This document shows positions 1 to 5,436 of a stretch of 6,915 bases of DNA, in pieces. The notes below the pieces were generated by a model, which saw nothing but the letters and a program-made list of their open reading frames with translations, did not search any database and was not told where the DNA came from. Numbering within the stretch: position 1 is the first letter of the stretch; each line of letters starts with the position of its first letter. This DNA comes from a bacterium (GTDB lineage Bacteria > Margulisbacteria > Marinamargulisbacteria > UBA6595). The stretch spans positions 1-6,915 of the forward strand of contig JAQCBC010000044.1 of the NCBI GenBank assembly GCA_027621615.1, read 5' to 3'. Made by a program: the position numbers and the translations under genes.

Positions 1-507
1 CTGGGCCAAGGCTAAATAAGCCGTGCGGACCCGCTCATGAAACGCAACCGATTGGGACTCAATCCGATCCAACGCCGCCCGTGCGGTGGCCCTGGCCAGC
101 CCTACCGAAACGGGCAGGTCATACAGAAACGTGTGATCAGGAACCAGCGATACATGCGCCCCCAAGGTGTTGAGCAGATCGGCGCTACACCCTCGGCCCC
201 CAACTTGGTACGCCCAGGTGGAGTCCATGTAGCGATCACACAATACCACATCCCCACGGGATAAGGCCGGCTGAATCACCTGATGGATATGTTCCAAACG
301 ATCCGCAAAAAACAGCAACAGCTCTGTGCGGTGATCGTGAATCATCGCCTCGTCCAAAATTAGGCCTCGAATCTGCGTGCCCAAGGGGGTGCCCCCGGGT
401 TCTTTGGTGACCACGACCGATCGGCCCAATGCACGCAAATACGCTGCCCACAGCTCTAGCTGGGTGGACTTCCCAGACCCCTCAATGCCTTCAAACGTGA
501 GAAACAC
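1..507 (-). CDS. tmk: Thymidylate kinase (dTMP kinase), C-terminus cut by window edge
   Basis: It phosphorylates dTMP to dTDP with ATP, the step feeding dTTP synthesis in the cytoplasm. The visible part is 169 residues of a protein usually about 205-215 long; the missing end lies left of the window. Seen: the P-loop GIEGSGKST at residues 7-15, EPGGTPLG at about 46-53, the thymidylate-kinase signature CDRYMDST at 90-97 followed by AYQ, and an Arg-rich LID segment (LARATARAALDRIE) near 136-150. A P-loop without Arg together with Arg in the LID is the bacterial (type II) arrangement. The start is taken as GTG at 507, because an in-frame stop lies at 538-540 and no ATG lies between. AAGGGG sits only about 2 nt before GTG, which is close for a ribosome binding site. 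The GTG overlaps the TAG stop of the upstream HU-type gene by one base (TAGTG), so translational coupling is likely. Family assignment is firm; the exact start is less so. Confidence 0.94.
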   Translation of the reverse strand, partial: MFLTFEGIEGSGKSTQLELWAAYLRALGRSVVVTKEPGGTPLGTQIRGLILDEAMIHDHRTELLLFFADRLEHIHQVIQPALSRGDVVLCDRYMDSTWAYQVGGRGCSADLLNTLGAHVSLVPDHTFLYDLPVSVGLARATARAALDRIESQSVAFHERVRTAYLALAQ

Positions 508-797
508 TACCCCTTTCGGATAAGATCTCGCAAATTTTTACTGGGTGAAAATGACGGACTCTTGGTCGCTGGAACAACGAGGGTATCACCCGTTTGCGGG
601 TTTCGCCCAATCCGCTCGACCCGATTGCGAACATCAAATTTACCAAACCCAACAATCGAAACGGGATCTCCTTGAACCAAGTGCGATTTAATCGAGTCAA
701 ACATGAATTCAATCATGTCTTTGACATCATTTTTAGTCAACTCTTTGGAGTACCCAAACTCATCGTGCATAATTTCGATCAATTTTTTTTTGTTCAT
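507..797 (-). CDS. HU/IHF-family nucleoid DNA-binding protein
   Basis: This is a 96-residue member of the HU/IHF family, small basic dimeric proteins that bend DNA and organise the nucleoid. Seen: an N-terminal helical part (residues 3-40), the hallmark GFGKF at 50-54, and the beta-arm signature GRNPQTGD at 64-71 with the DNA-intercalating proline at 67. A further family block is PSFSPSKNL at 81-89. Length and motif order are standard. Features are shared with both HU-beta (GRNPQTG, MNKKKLI start) and IHF-alpha (FDVRNR stretch), so no symbol is given. The ATG is preceded by AAGGA (808-812) at a 10-nt spacing and by a good promoter. Codons 3-5 are AAA AAA AAA, giving a run of nine A just after the start. 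It is the first gene of a unit with tmk, whose GTG start overlaps its stop codon. Confidence 0.94.
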   Translation of the reverse strand: MNKKKLIEIMHDEFGYSKELTKNDVKDMIEFMFDSIKSHLVQGDPVSIVGFGKFDVRNRVERIGRNPQTGDTLVVPATKSPSFSPSKNLRDLIRKG

Positions 798-807
798 TTT
801 TTATCAG

Positions 808-812
808 TCCTT
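808..812 (-). promoter_or_regulatory. Ribosome binding site of the HU-type gene
   Basis: AAGGA on the minus strand lies 10 nt before the ATG at 797. The spacing is slightly long, and the gap is almost pure A/T. Confidence 0.6.
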
Positions 813-858
813 ATCTAAAAAAGCGTTCAATGCGCTGCCAACAAAACACCTAAATTAC

Positions 859-888
859 AATATAAATGAATTAGGCATTGTGAGTCAA
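859..888 (-). promoter_or_regulatory. Sigma70-type promoter of the HU-tmk unit
   Basis: On the minus strand, TTGACT (-35, 883-888) is separated by 18 bp from TATATT (-10, 859-864). Each hexamer matches the consensus at 5 of 6 positions. An A-rich stretch just upstream (889-900) resembles an UP element. Transcription would start near 852, giving a leader of about 55 nt before the HU-type ATG. This is a prediction from sequence only, but it is the best promoter seen in the window. Confidence 0.7.
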
Positions 889-938
889 CTGATTTTTTAA
901 TTATTTCGAACGCCAAGAATTAAATTTGGTTGTTTTTT

Positions 939-952
939 AGTTATTTTTAACT
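939..952. repeat. AT-rich inverted repeat in the divergent promoter region
   Basis: AGTTATTTTTAACT is a perfect inverted repeat (5-bp arms, 4-nt gap) lying just upstream of the -35 of the proposed RRM promoter. It could be a regulator site or simply AT-rich DNA. No known operator is recognised. Confidence 0.3.
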
Positions 953-954
953 GC

Positions 955-984
955 TTGTGCAATGCCAAGTGTAGGCTATATACT
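955..984 (+). promoter_or_regulatory. Probable promoter of the RRM-protein gene
   Basis: TTGTGC (-35, 955-960) and TATACT (-10, 979-984) are separated by 18 bp. The -10 is good (5 of 6) and the -35 is weak. T-tracts lie upstream at 931-948. The predicted start near 991 gives a leader of about 70 nt. It faces away from the HU promoter about 70 bp to the left, so the two genes could share control. Confidence 0.45.
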
Positions 985-1044
985 CTTAACTAGACACGTT
1001 AAAATATTGTGTTGCGCATTACCCCCCTGAATTTACAATAGTTT

Positions 1045-1051
1045 AAAGGAG
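1045..1051 (+). promoter_or_regulatory. Strong ribosome binding site of the RRM-protein gene
   Basis: AAAGGAG lies 9 nt before the ATG at 1061 and fixes that start. It is the closest match to the anti-Shine-Dalgarno complement in the window, which suggests high expression. Confidence 0.8.
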
Positions 1052-1060
1052 CTAAAGTTT

Positions 1061-1300
1061 ATGGATATTTATGTTGGGAACATTCCCTATGAATCAACGG
1101 AAGATGATATTAGTGCCTTGTTTGGCGAACACGGTCCGGTTAAAGCTGTCCGCTTTATTCGCGATTATGAAACCAAACGATTCAAAGGGTTCGGCTTTGT
1201 GACAATGGACAATCAATCCGATGCCAACAGCGCAATCGAGAAACTCAATGGCACTGAAATTAATGGCCGTGAGCTAAAAATTAGCTCTGCCCGACGCTAA
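1061..1300 (+). CDS. Single-RRM RNA-binding protein
   Basis: This 79-residue cytoplasmic protein consists of one RNA recognition motif and nothing else. Seen: RNP2 at residues 3-8 (IYVGNI) and RNP1 at 42-49 (KGFGFVTM), with the aromatic residues Tyr4, Phe44 and Phe46 that stack on RNA bases. The remaining beta-alpha-beta fold continues to the basic end ISSARR. Many other bacterial stand-alone RRM proteins carry a glycine-rich tail; it is absent here. Such proteins bind single-stranded RNA and some respond to cold, but targets and role cannot be read from sequence. The gene has its own promoter and a strong ribosome binding site. The tRNA-Ser gene follows 44 bp after the stop with no terminator between, so the two may share a transcript. 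The fold assignment is firm; the physiological role is unknown. Confidence 0.94.
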   Translation: MDIYVGNIPYESTEDDISALFGEHGPVKAVRFIRDYETKRFKGFGFVTMDNQSDANSAIEKLNGTEINGRELKISSARR

Positions 1301-1344
1301 CCGCTAGATCGAAAACACCAAACATGTTACGATAAATTATTGCC

Positions 1345-1436
1345 GGAGAGGTACCCAAGTGGCTATAAGGGGACGGTTTGCTAAACCGTTAGTGGTCGTA
1401 AGGCCAGCGAGGGTTCGAATCCCTCCCTCTCCGCCA
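1345..1436 (+). tRNA. tRNA-Ser, anticodon GCU
   Basis: This class II tRNA decodes AGC and AGU. The 7-bp acceptor stem is GGAGAGG (1345-1351) with CCTCTCC (1426-1432), then discriminator G and an encoded CCA (1434-1436). The anticodon stem is ACGGT/ACCGT (1373-1377, 1385-1389), with loop TTGCTAA and anticodon GCT at 1380-1382. A long variable arm, as in serine tRNAs, lies at about 1390-1408 and can form a TGGTC/GGCCA stem. The T arm is GAGGG TTCGAAT CCCTC (1409-1425). Total length is 92 nt. No convincing promoter of its own is seen: TAAATT at 1333-1338 is weak and lacks a -35. Read-through from the RRM gene is therefore plausible. No duplicated 3' end typical of an integration site is visible nearby. 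Confidence 0.97.
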
Positions 1437-1520
1437 GCAATTTAACTGGATAAAATTAATCAATGAAAACAAGAAGAAGAATGGATTTTACAGCTTGCAC
1501 ATCTCTTAAGGAATTTTGGG

Positions 1521-1706
1521 TTGGCCTGTATGAGTGCTGGAACCATTGTCGGACTTGCAGGGGTCCCGTGCAAGTTTGCTATTGCCAAGCCCGAATTCGA
1601 CCCGAAAGATACCAGAGCGTCCGGAGAACCCCCACCCCCAACCGGTCAGCCCCTCTTAAAAAATTTAACCTACAAACAAGCACCGGACAATGCCACTGAT
1701 CACTGA
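1521..1706 (+). CDS. Possible small hypothetical protein upstream of SemiSWEET
   Basis: This short open frame could be translated from TTG at 1521 (61 residues), preceded by AAGGA at 1508-1512 with 8-nt spacing. A second option is ATG at 1530 (58 residues). It is not a family I recognise. The N-terminal part is mildly hydrophobic (MSAGTIVGLAGVPCKFAIA); the rest is hydrophilic with a Pro run (GEPPPPTGQP). There is no signal peptide or clear domain. Its stop overlaps the SemiSWEET start by 17 bp, an arrangement compatible with translational coupling of a transporter whose own ATG lacks a Shine-Dalgarno. Another plus-strand frame (from ATG 1463) is open over the same DNA, so chance cannot be excluded. 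Region 1437-1520 shows no other gene and no clear terminator after the tRNA. Confidence 0.33.
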   Translation: MACMSAGTIVGLAGVPCKFAIAKPEFDPKDTRASGEPPPPTGQPLLKNLTYKQAPDNATDH

Positions 1707-1947
1707 ATCAATCGGCTTACTAGCAGCAACCTGCACAACCATGGCATTTGTCCCCCAGGCCATTAAAGTTATTCGAACCCGAAACACGGCCGGATTGTCC
1801 CTCAGCATGTATGTGTGCTTTACGATTGGCGTTAGCCTATGGCTCGTATATGGCTGTTTACTTGGCGATACTGCCATTATTGTTGCCAACGCCATTACAA
1901 TCGTGTTTGCAGCTATCATTTTAGCCCTAAAGCTACTGTATTCATAA
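1690..1947 (+). CDS. SemiSWEET (MtN3/PQ-loop) small sugar transporter
   Basis: This 85-residue inner-membrane protein has the size and three-helix layout of bacterial SemiSWEETs. These work as homodimers, each subunit a three-helix bundle, and move small sugars down their gradient. Seen: TM1 at about residues 5-21 ending in the PQ signature FVPQ (20-23), then a basic loop (KVIRTRNT). TM2 spans about 39-58 and contains Trp51; TM3 spans about 61-82 and contains Asn67. The Trp and Asn correspond to the residues that line the sugar pocket in characterised members. GLSLSMY at 35-41 is also typical. The start is ATG 1690, because an in-frame stop lies at 1666-1668. No Shine-Dalgarno precedes it, so translation may depend on the overlapping small ORF upstream. 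Substrate cannot be read from sequence. Confidence 0.91.
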   Translation: MPLITESIGLLAATCTTMAFVPQAIKVIRTRNTAGLSLSMYVCFTIGVSLWLVYGCLLGDTAIIVANAITIVFAAIILALKLLYS

Positions 1948-2222
1948 TGCTTTCATGTTTCTTTGCCGGGGCGCCAAAGCAATTACCCCCCCATCCGTGT
2001 TTGCCGGCGCTTCGAGGGGCGCCAAAAAAGCCCCCCTCCCTGCCAAATCAAGCAACGTCTGCCGCTGAATCAGCCCGGTTTGCTTCAAAGCGGTTTGCAG
2101 CAGCGCCAAAACATCGGAGCTACGTTAACCGGGCAAAGCCAGCACCCGTTGTAAATCCTATTGATTTTGTTCCCCAATGGACTGCCCCAATTGATTCAGC
2201 TCTGGGTTTTTCCAAGGCTTAG
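1947..2222 (+). CDS. Doubtful 91-residue ORF overlapping the SemiSWEET stop
   Basis: An open frame starts at ATG 1947, sharing one base with the SemiSWEET TAA (TAATG), and runs 91 codons to the stop at 2220-2222. The product would be basic and rich in Pro, Ala and Lys (GAPKQLPPHP, GAPKKPPSLP) with no recognisable domain, signal peptide or membrane helix after a short Cys-Phe stretch at the start. The coupled start favours a gene. The low complexity, the GC-rich repeats inside it and a more protein-like frame on the opposite strand argue against one. No other gene is convincing in 1948-2230, and no clear terminator for SemiSWEET or comEA is seen. Confidence 0.2.
   Translation: MLSCFFAGAPKQLPPHPCLPALRGAPKKPPSLPNQATSAAESARFASKRFAAAPKHRSYVNRAKPAPVVNPIDFVPQWTAPIDSALGFSKA
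1962..2026. repeat. Short GC-rich direct repeat with hairpin potential
   Basis: GGGGCGCCAAA occurs twice (1968-1978 and 2016-2026). Each copy is preceded by TTTGCCGG (1962-1969 and 2000-2007), so the second unit is a longer version of the first with 10 extra bases. In the second unit GGCGC (2006-2010) can pair with GCGCC (2019-2023) around an 8-nt loop. C-runs follow both copies (1986-1992 and 2031-2036). On neither strand does a T-run follow the hairpin, so it does not look like an intrinsic terminator. Confidence 0.5.
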
Positions 2223-2230
2223 TATTATTT

Positions 2231-2761
2231 TTACATCCTTATGTACACTTTAATTCGATTCAACTTTTTTTTCCCAATACCCGGCACACGGGTTAGTTCT
2301 TGCAAACTCGAATACCCCCCATGCTCGGCTCGATACGCTACAATTCGCTGCGCCATTGCCGGCCCAATCCCAGGCACAGACTCCAGCTCGGATGCCGATG
2401 CAGTGTTGATCGAGACTGGACCAGACCCTGAGCGTGCCGTTGACTGCCGATACGGAATCATAATATGCTGACCGTCCGTCACGCGATTGGCAAAGTTCAA
2501 GCCCGACACGTCCCCCTCCGGCAAGACACCCCCCGCCGCTTTGACCACATCCAGCAACCGTGCAGACGGGGCAACAGCATACACACCCGGCTGCAGAACC
2601 GCCCCCGACACCTGAATCAGCAGCTGATAATTCGCAGACGCTACAGCCGCCACAACCGGCTCCGGGGTATGAATACGAACTGGCATCACCCAATGATGAT
2701 ACAGACGAACACCGACTCCCACGCCCATCATTAACGCTAAAATAATGACTGAGCGCATCAT
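2231..2761 (-). CDS. comEA: ComEA-type DNA receptor (SLBB + helix-hairpin-helix)
   Basis: ComEA binds double-stranded DNA outside the cytoplasmic membrane and passes it to the ComEC channel during natural transformation. The 176-residue product has an N-terminal membrane anchor or signal (residues 3-19, ILALMMGVGVGV), then an SLBB-like domain at about 47-104 (VSGAVLQPGVY, LLDVVKAAGG, GLNFANRV). A linker with SGSG follows, then a ComEA-type HhH domain at about 116-174. That domain has two hairpins, VPGIGPAMAQRI (129-140) and VPGIGKKKLNRI (159-170), and starts with the classic SINTASASEL. This two-domain form is usual in Gram-positives and some other phyla; proteobacterial ComEA is usually just the HhH part. 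ATG 2761 is chosen because it gives an ATGA overlap with the addA stop and has GGGGAA 6 nt upstream. A start at 2785 would add 8 residues before the membrane segment. Confidence 0.9.
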   Translation of the reverse strand: MMRSVIILALMMGVGVGVRLYHHWVMPVRIHTPEPVVAAVASANYQLLIQVSGAVLQPGVYAVAPSARLLDVVKAAGGVLPEGDVSGLNFANRVTDGQHIMIPYRQSTARSGSGPVSINTASASELESVPGIGPAMAQRIVAYRAEHGGYSSLQELTRVPGIGKKKLNRIKVYIRM

Positions 2762-5436
2762 CGGGCATTCCCCGTCTGCATCCACGCCGGGAATCCAACA
2801 ATGTGATCTCGAAGCGCCTGTGTTTCACGTGAAACATCGTGGGGAACAAATTGGCCGGTCTCACACCAATACACGCCCGCCTGGCACGGTTGGTTGGGAT
2901 ACAACACCCCCAGAACCAGCACATAAATCGCTAACTGGCGTTGGTACGCAATCGGCAAAGGGTCCACGGGAACCCGGTCTGTTTTAAAATCAACCACCCA
3001 CCACACCCCATTGCAATACGCCAAGGCATCCAATCGGCCGGACACACACACATCCTCAACCCAAACCGAAAATGGCCACTCCACATGCACCAAACCCGAC
3101 AACAACCAAGCATAACAGTCCGATAATTGGAAGCGGTCCGCCAGCGCTCGAAGTCGCGCCCGATGTTTTTGGGCCACCGCCATCCATGCGCGATCCACAA
3201 CCGCATCGCTAATGGCCTGAACGCCCGACACATCCGGATAGCGCAATTGGTGCGCAAACACCGCATGGACTGCTTCGCCAAACTGGGCCGCTAAGACCCC
3301 ATCGGCTAGGGCCATTTTCTTGGCTCGAGCGGCGTCTCGCATAGCAAACGAGTCTGGAGAGACCAAATAATCCCCCAAGGCGGATACCGACACATACTGC
3401 CGAGACGGCGGCGGCGAATGATACACCAGCACAGACGAACCGCTGTCCGGCACCGGCAACCCCGATGCCACCGCCCCATCAACCGGCCCATTGGCATACC
3501 GAGCACCCGTTGATTGAAGGGTCACCCACGCATCATCAATTACAAACTCCGACCGCAGCACATCCAGCATGTGTTTGACCTTGGGCACCGCCGATGGCAC
3601 ACCCAACAGATACAAATCCCGCTTGGCACGGGTACACGCCACATAAAATAACCGCCGTTCTTCATCCAACGCGGATTCACGCAGCCGCTGATAGACCGCG
3701 TCATGACTCGCCTCAAACGGTGGCACATTAACCGAAAACTCACCCCTATCAACTAATACCGGATCTTTTGACTTGTTAAATAGCGAATCCAACTCTGGCG
3801 CTATCACACAGTCAAATTCAAGCCCCTTCGCTGAGTGAATGGTCATGACCCGAACCCCAGCCACCGATTCAACCAAGGCTTGCTCAACACTGGTGTCGTG
3901 GCGCATGGCATCGTACCAAGCCTCAATTAGTTGCGGCAACGCCATCCCCGGCCGAGCCAACGCCGCCACCGCCAATTGAATCAACTGTCGCATATTGGCA
4001 CAGGCCTGAGGCAACGGAAATAAGCGCCAGGCACCCAAACCCGTCAACAACCCATACAACCAAGCCTGAACAGAAACCGAATGGGCCGTCAAACACAACT
4101 CCTGCCAGCCAGACGCATCGGCGCCTTGGATTTGCACCAGACGATCAGGCCAAGCCCGCCCACGCTCTACCGCCAGCACCGCCAACGTGCCCGGCGCAAC
4201 CCCCAGCGCCGTCAGCACAGCCACCCACGCCTCGTTTGCATAAGGATCGCTAAACGCATGAATCGCTTGAATCAAAAACCGAACCTCCGGTTGCCGATAA
4301 AACCCCCACCGATCCTGAACCGAGCACGGAACGCCCCGTGCAACCAAAGCCGCCCGATACCGTGAAAACGACTTCTTTTTGCGGCATAAAATTGCAATAT
4401 CGGACCACGTACGCTCGGGATGCTTGTTAATATAGGCATGGCAATACTGCGCAATGGCATCCATGCGAGCATCAAACGACATCGCCCCAAACCAACACCG
4501 AACAGACCCTTGCTCACCGGTCGTAGGCACCAACGGCTGAAATTCTGGCATCCAGCCGGAAAAAACCCCATTAACAAACTCAATCACAGACTCTGAGCAC
4601 CGATAATTCTGAACAGACTTCGCTACTGACCCACCCGGCATGCCTCGAACAGCGGTTGCCATTGTGTAAAAGATATCCGGCTCTGCCCCCTGAAACGAAT
4701 AAATAGACTGTGCCGCATCGCCCACAATGAAGACCGATGTTTCACGTGAAACATCGGTTCGCAAGACCCCGCATAACTGAACCAACGCCCATTGATCCGC
4801 ATTGGTATCCTGAGCCTCATCCAACAACAGGTGCTGAACCGGCCCACTTCCCACTTGTTTAAGCACGGATCGGGCATGACTCATTAGATCATCAAAATCC
4901 AATGCGCCTTGGCTTGACTTTAATTGCCCGTAGACCGCCAAACTTTCGCGTGTTAACTGGTACAACGCCGGGACCGACTGGCTCAGCCCCGCAATCAAGC
5001 CGGGATACGCCAACAGCTTTAACACAATACGCTCCAATTGATAATCGGACACCCAAGCAACCATTGCCAACCAATCCGCGTCCGCCCGCCGACACCGCTC
5101 ATGCATCACACACGCCACCGCTTGCCGACGCATCATATCGGCAGCCCCGCCATCCAAAACCGAAAACGCGATGGGCCACTGGGAATCAAACGGAAACAAT
5201 CGCAAGATCATACCGCAAAACTGATGCACCGTCATAACCAACACGGGCGTCGGTCGCCCCAATTGGGCTTGAATACGCCGCTTCATTTCATATGCCGCTT
5301 TGTTGGTATAGGTAATCGCCACCACGGTTCCTTGCCCAACCACCGAACAAAAGCGATTAACCAGCATCGTGGTTTTGCCCGCACCGGCCACCGCTTCAAC
5401 AAACTGATACTGAGAAAACGCAGGATCTACGCCCAT
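2758..5436 (-). CDS. addA: AddA/RecB-like UvrD-family helicase-nuclease
   Basis: This would be the motor and nuclease subunit of an AddAB-type enzyme that unwinds and resects DNA ends for RecA. The 892 residues hold intact SF1A helicase motifs: I AVAGAGKTT (15-23, Lys21), Ia ITYTNKAAYEM (41-51), II LLLDEAQDT (203-211), III FIVGDAAQSIYSFQG (236-250), IV QNYRCS (276-281), V MTIHSAKGLEF (531-541) and VI RRLFYVACTRAK (594-605). The C-terminal PD-(D/E)XK nuclease keeps His724, Asp803 in SGRLDAL, Asp816 and Lys818 in VVDFKT, and Gln834/Tyr838 in QRQLAIY. It is shorter than Bacillus AddA (over 1,200) but near epsilonproteobacterial AddA size. ATG 5436 is chosen because it puts the P-loop at the usual place and overlaps addB by only 10 bp; an ATG at 5547 would add 37 residues inside addB. 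GGAA lies about 6 nt upstream. Two parS sites lie in the gene, encoding VSRET at 229-233 and 868-872. Confidence 0.88.
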   Translation of the reverse strand: MGVDPAFSQYQFVEAVAGAGKTTMLVNRFCSVVGQGTVVAITYTNKAAYEMKRRIQAQLGRPTPVLVMTVHQFCGMILRLFPFDSQWPIAFSVLDGGAADMMRRQAVACVMHERCRRADADWLAMVAWVSDYQLERIVLKLLAYPGLIAGLSQSVPALYQLTRESLAVYGQLKSSQGALDFDDLMSHARSVLKQVGSGPVQHLLLDEAQDTNADQWALVQLCGVLRTDVSRETSVFIVGDAAQSIYSFQGAEPDIFYTMATAVRGMPGGSVAKSVQNYRCSESVIEFVNGVFSGWMPEFQPLVPTTGEQGSVRCWFGAMSFDARMDAIAQYCHAYINKHPERTWSDIAILCRKKKSFSRYRAALVARGVPCSVQDRWGFYRQPEVRFLIQAIHAFSDPYANEAWVAVLTALGVAPGTLAVLAVERGRAWPDRLVQIQGADASGWQELCLTAHSVSVQAWLYGLLTGLGAWRLFPLPQACANMRQLIQLAVAALARPGMALPQLIEAWYDAMRHDTSVEQALVESVAGVRVMTIHSAKGLEFDCVIAPELDSLFNKSKDPVLVDRGEFSVNVPPFEASHDAVYQRLRESALDEERRLFYVACTRAKRDLYLLGVPSAVPKVKHMLDVLRSEFVIDDAWVTLQSTGARYANGPVDGAVASGLPVPDSGSSVLVYHSPPPSRQYVSVSALGDYLVSPDSFAMRDAARAKKMALADGVLAAQFGEAVHAVFAHQLRYPDVSGVQAISDAVVDRAWMAVAQKHRARLRALADRFQLSDCYAWLLSGLVHVEWPFSVWVEDVCVSGRLDALAYCNGVWWVVDFKTDRVPVDPLPIAYQRQLAIYVLVLGVLYPNQPCQAGVYWCETGQFVPHDVSRETQALRDHIVGFPAWMQTGNAR
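2821..2836. other. parS centromere site 1 (perfect), in the 3' end of addA
   Basis: TGTTTCACGTGAAACA is the 16-bp palindrome recognised by chromosomal ParB. It is read on the minus strand as VSRET (residues 868-872) in the AddA tail, beyond the nuclease motifs. Flanking bases are not symmetric. The match to the parS consensus is exact; use by ParB is inferred. Confidence 0.85.
4733..4758. other. parS centromere site 2 (perfect, extended palindrome), mid addA
   Basis: The 16-bp parS core TGTTTCACGTGAAACA lies at 4738-4753. The symmetry extends 5 bp further on each side (ACCGA / TCGGT), giving a perfect 26-bp palindrome, the longest of the three sites. In AddA it encodes DVSRET at residues 228-233, in the loop between helicase motifs II and III. 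Confidence 0.87.

Noticed and set aside
491..506. CAAACGTGAGAAACAC near the tmk start as a degenerate parS
   Set aside because: The CACGTG centre is missing and symmetry is poor.
1345..1436. tRNA-Ser as an integration (att) site
   Set aside because: No integrase gene and no repeated copy of the tRNA 3' end is seen in the window.
1451..1456. TAAAAT as a -10 for the SemiSWEET region
   Set aside because: No -35 at a suitable distance; that position falls inside the tRNA 3' end and does not resemble TTGACA.
1463..1699. 78-codon plus-strand ORF starting at ATG 1463
   Set aside because: Composition is Arg/Cys-rich and unlike a folded protein, there is no ribosome binding site, and it overlaps the more plausible small ORF in another frame.
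2006..2030. Intrinsic terminator for SemiSWEET or comEA
   Set aside because: The GC-rich hairpin is followed by A and C runs on the plus strand and lacks a downstream T-run on the minus strand.
2250..2924. Long Cys/Gly-rich minus-strand frame (224 codons) across comEA
   Set aside because: It is a shadow frame of addA/comEA; real domains are in the other frame.
4355..4371. Possible fourth parS (CCGTGAAAAC) in addA
   Set aside because: It matches only one half-site with a base inserted and has no palindromic partner.
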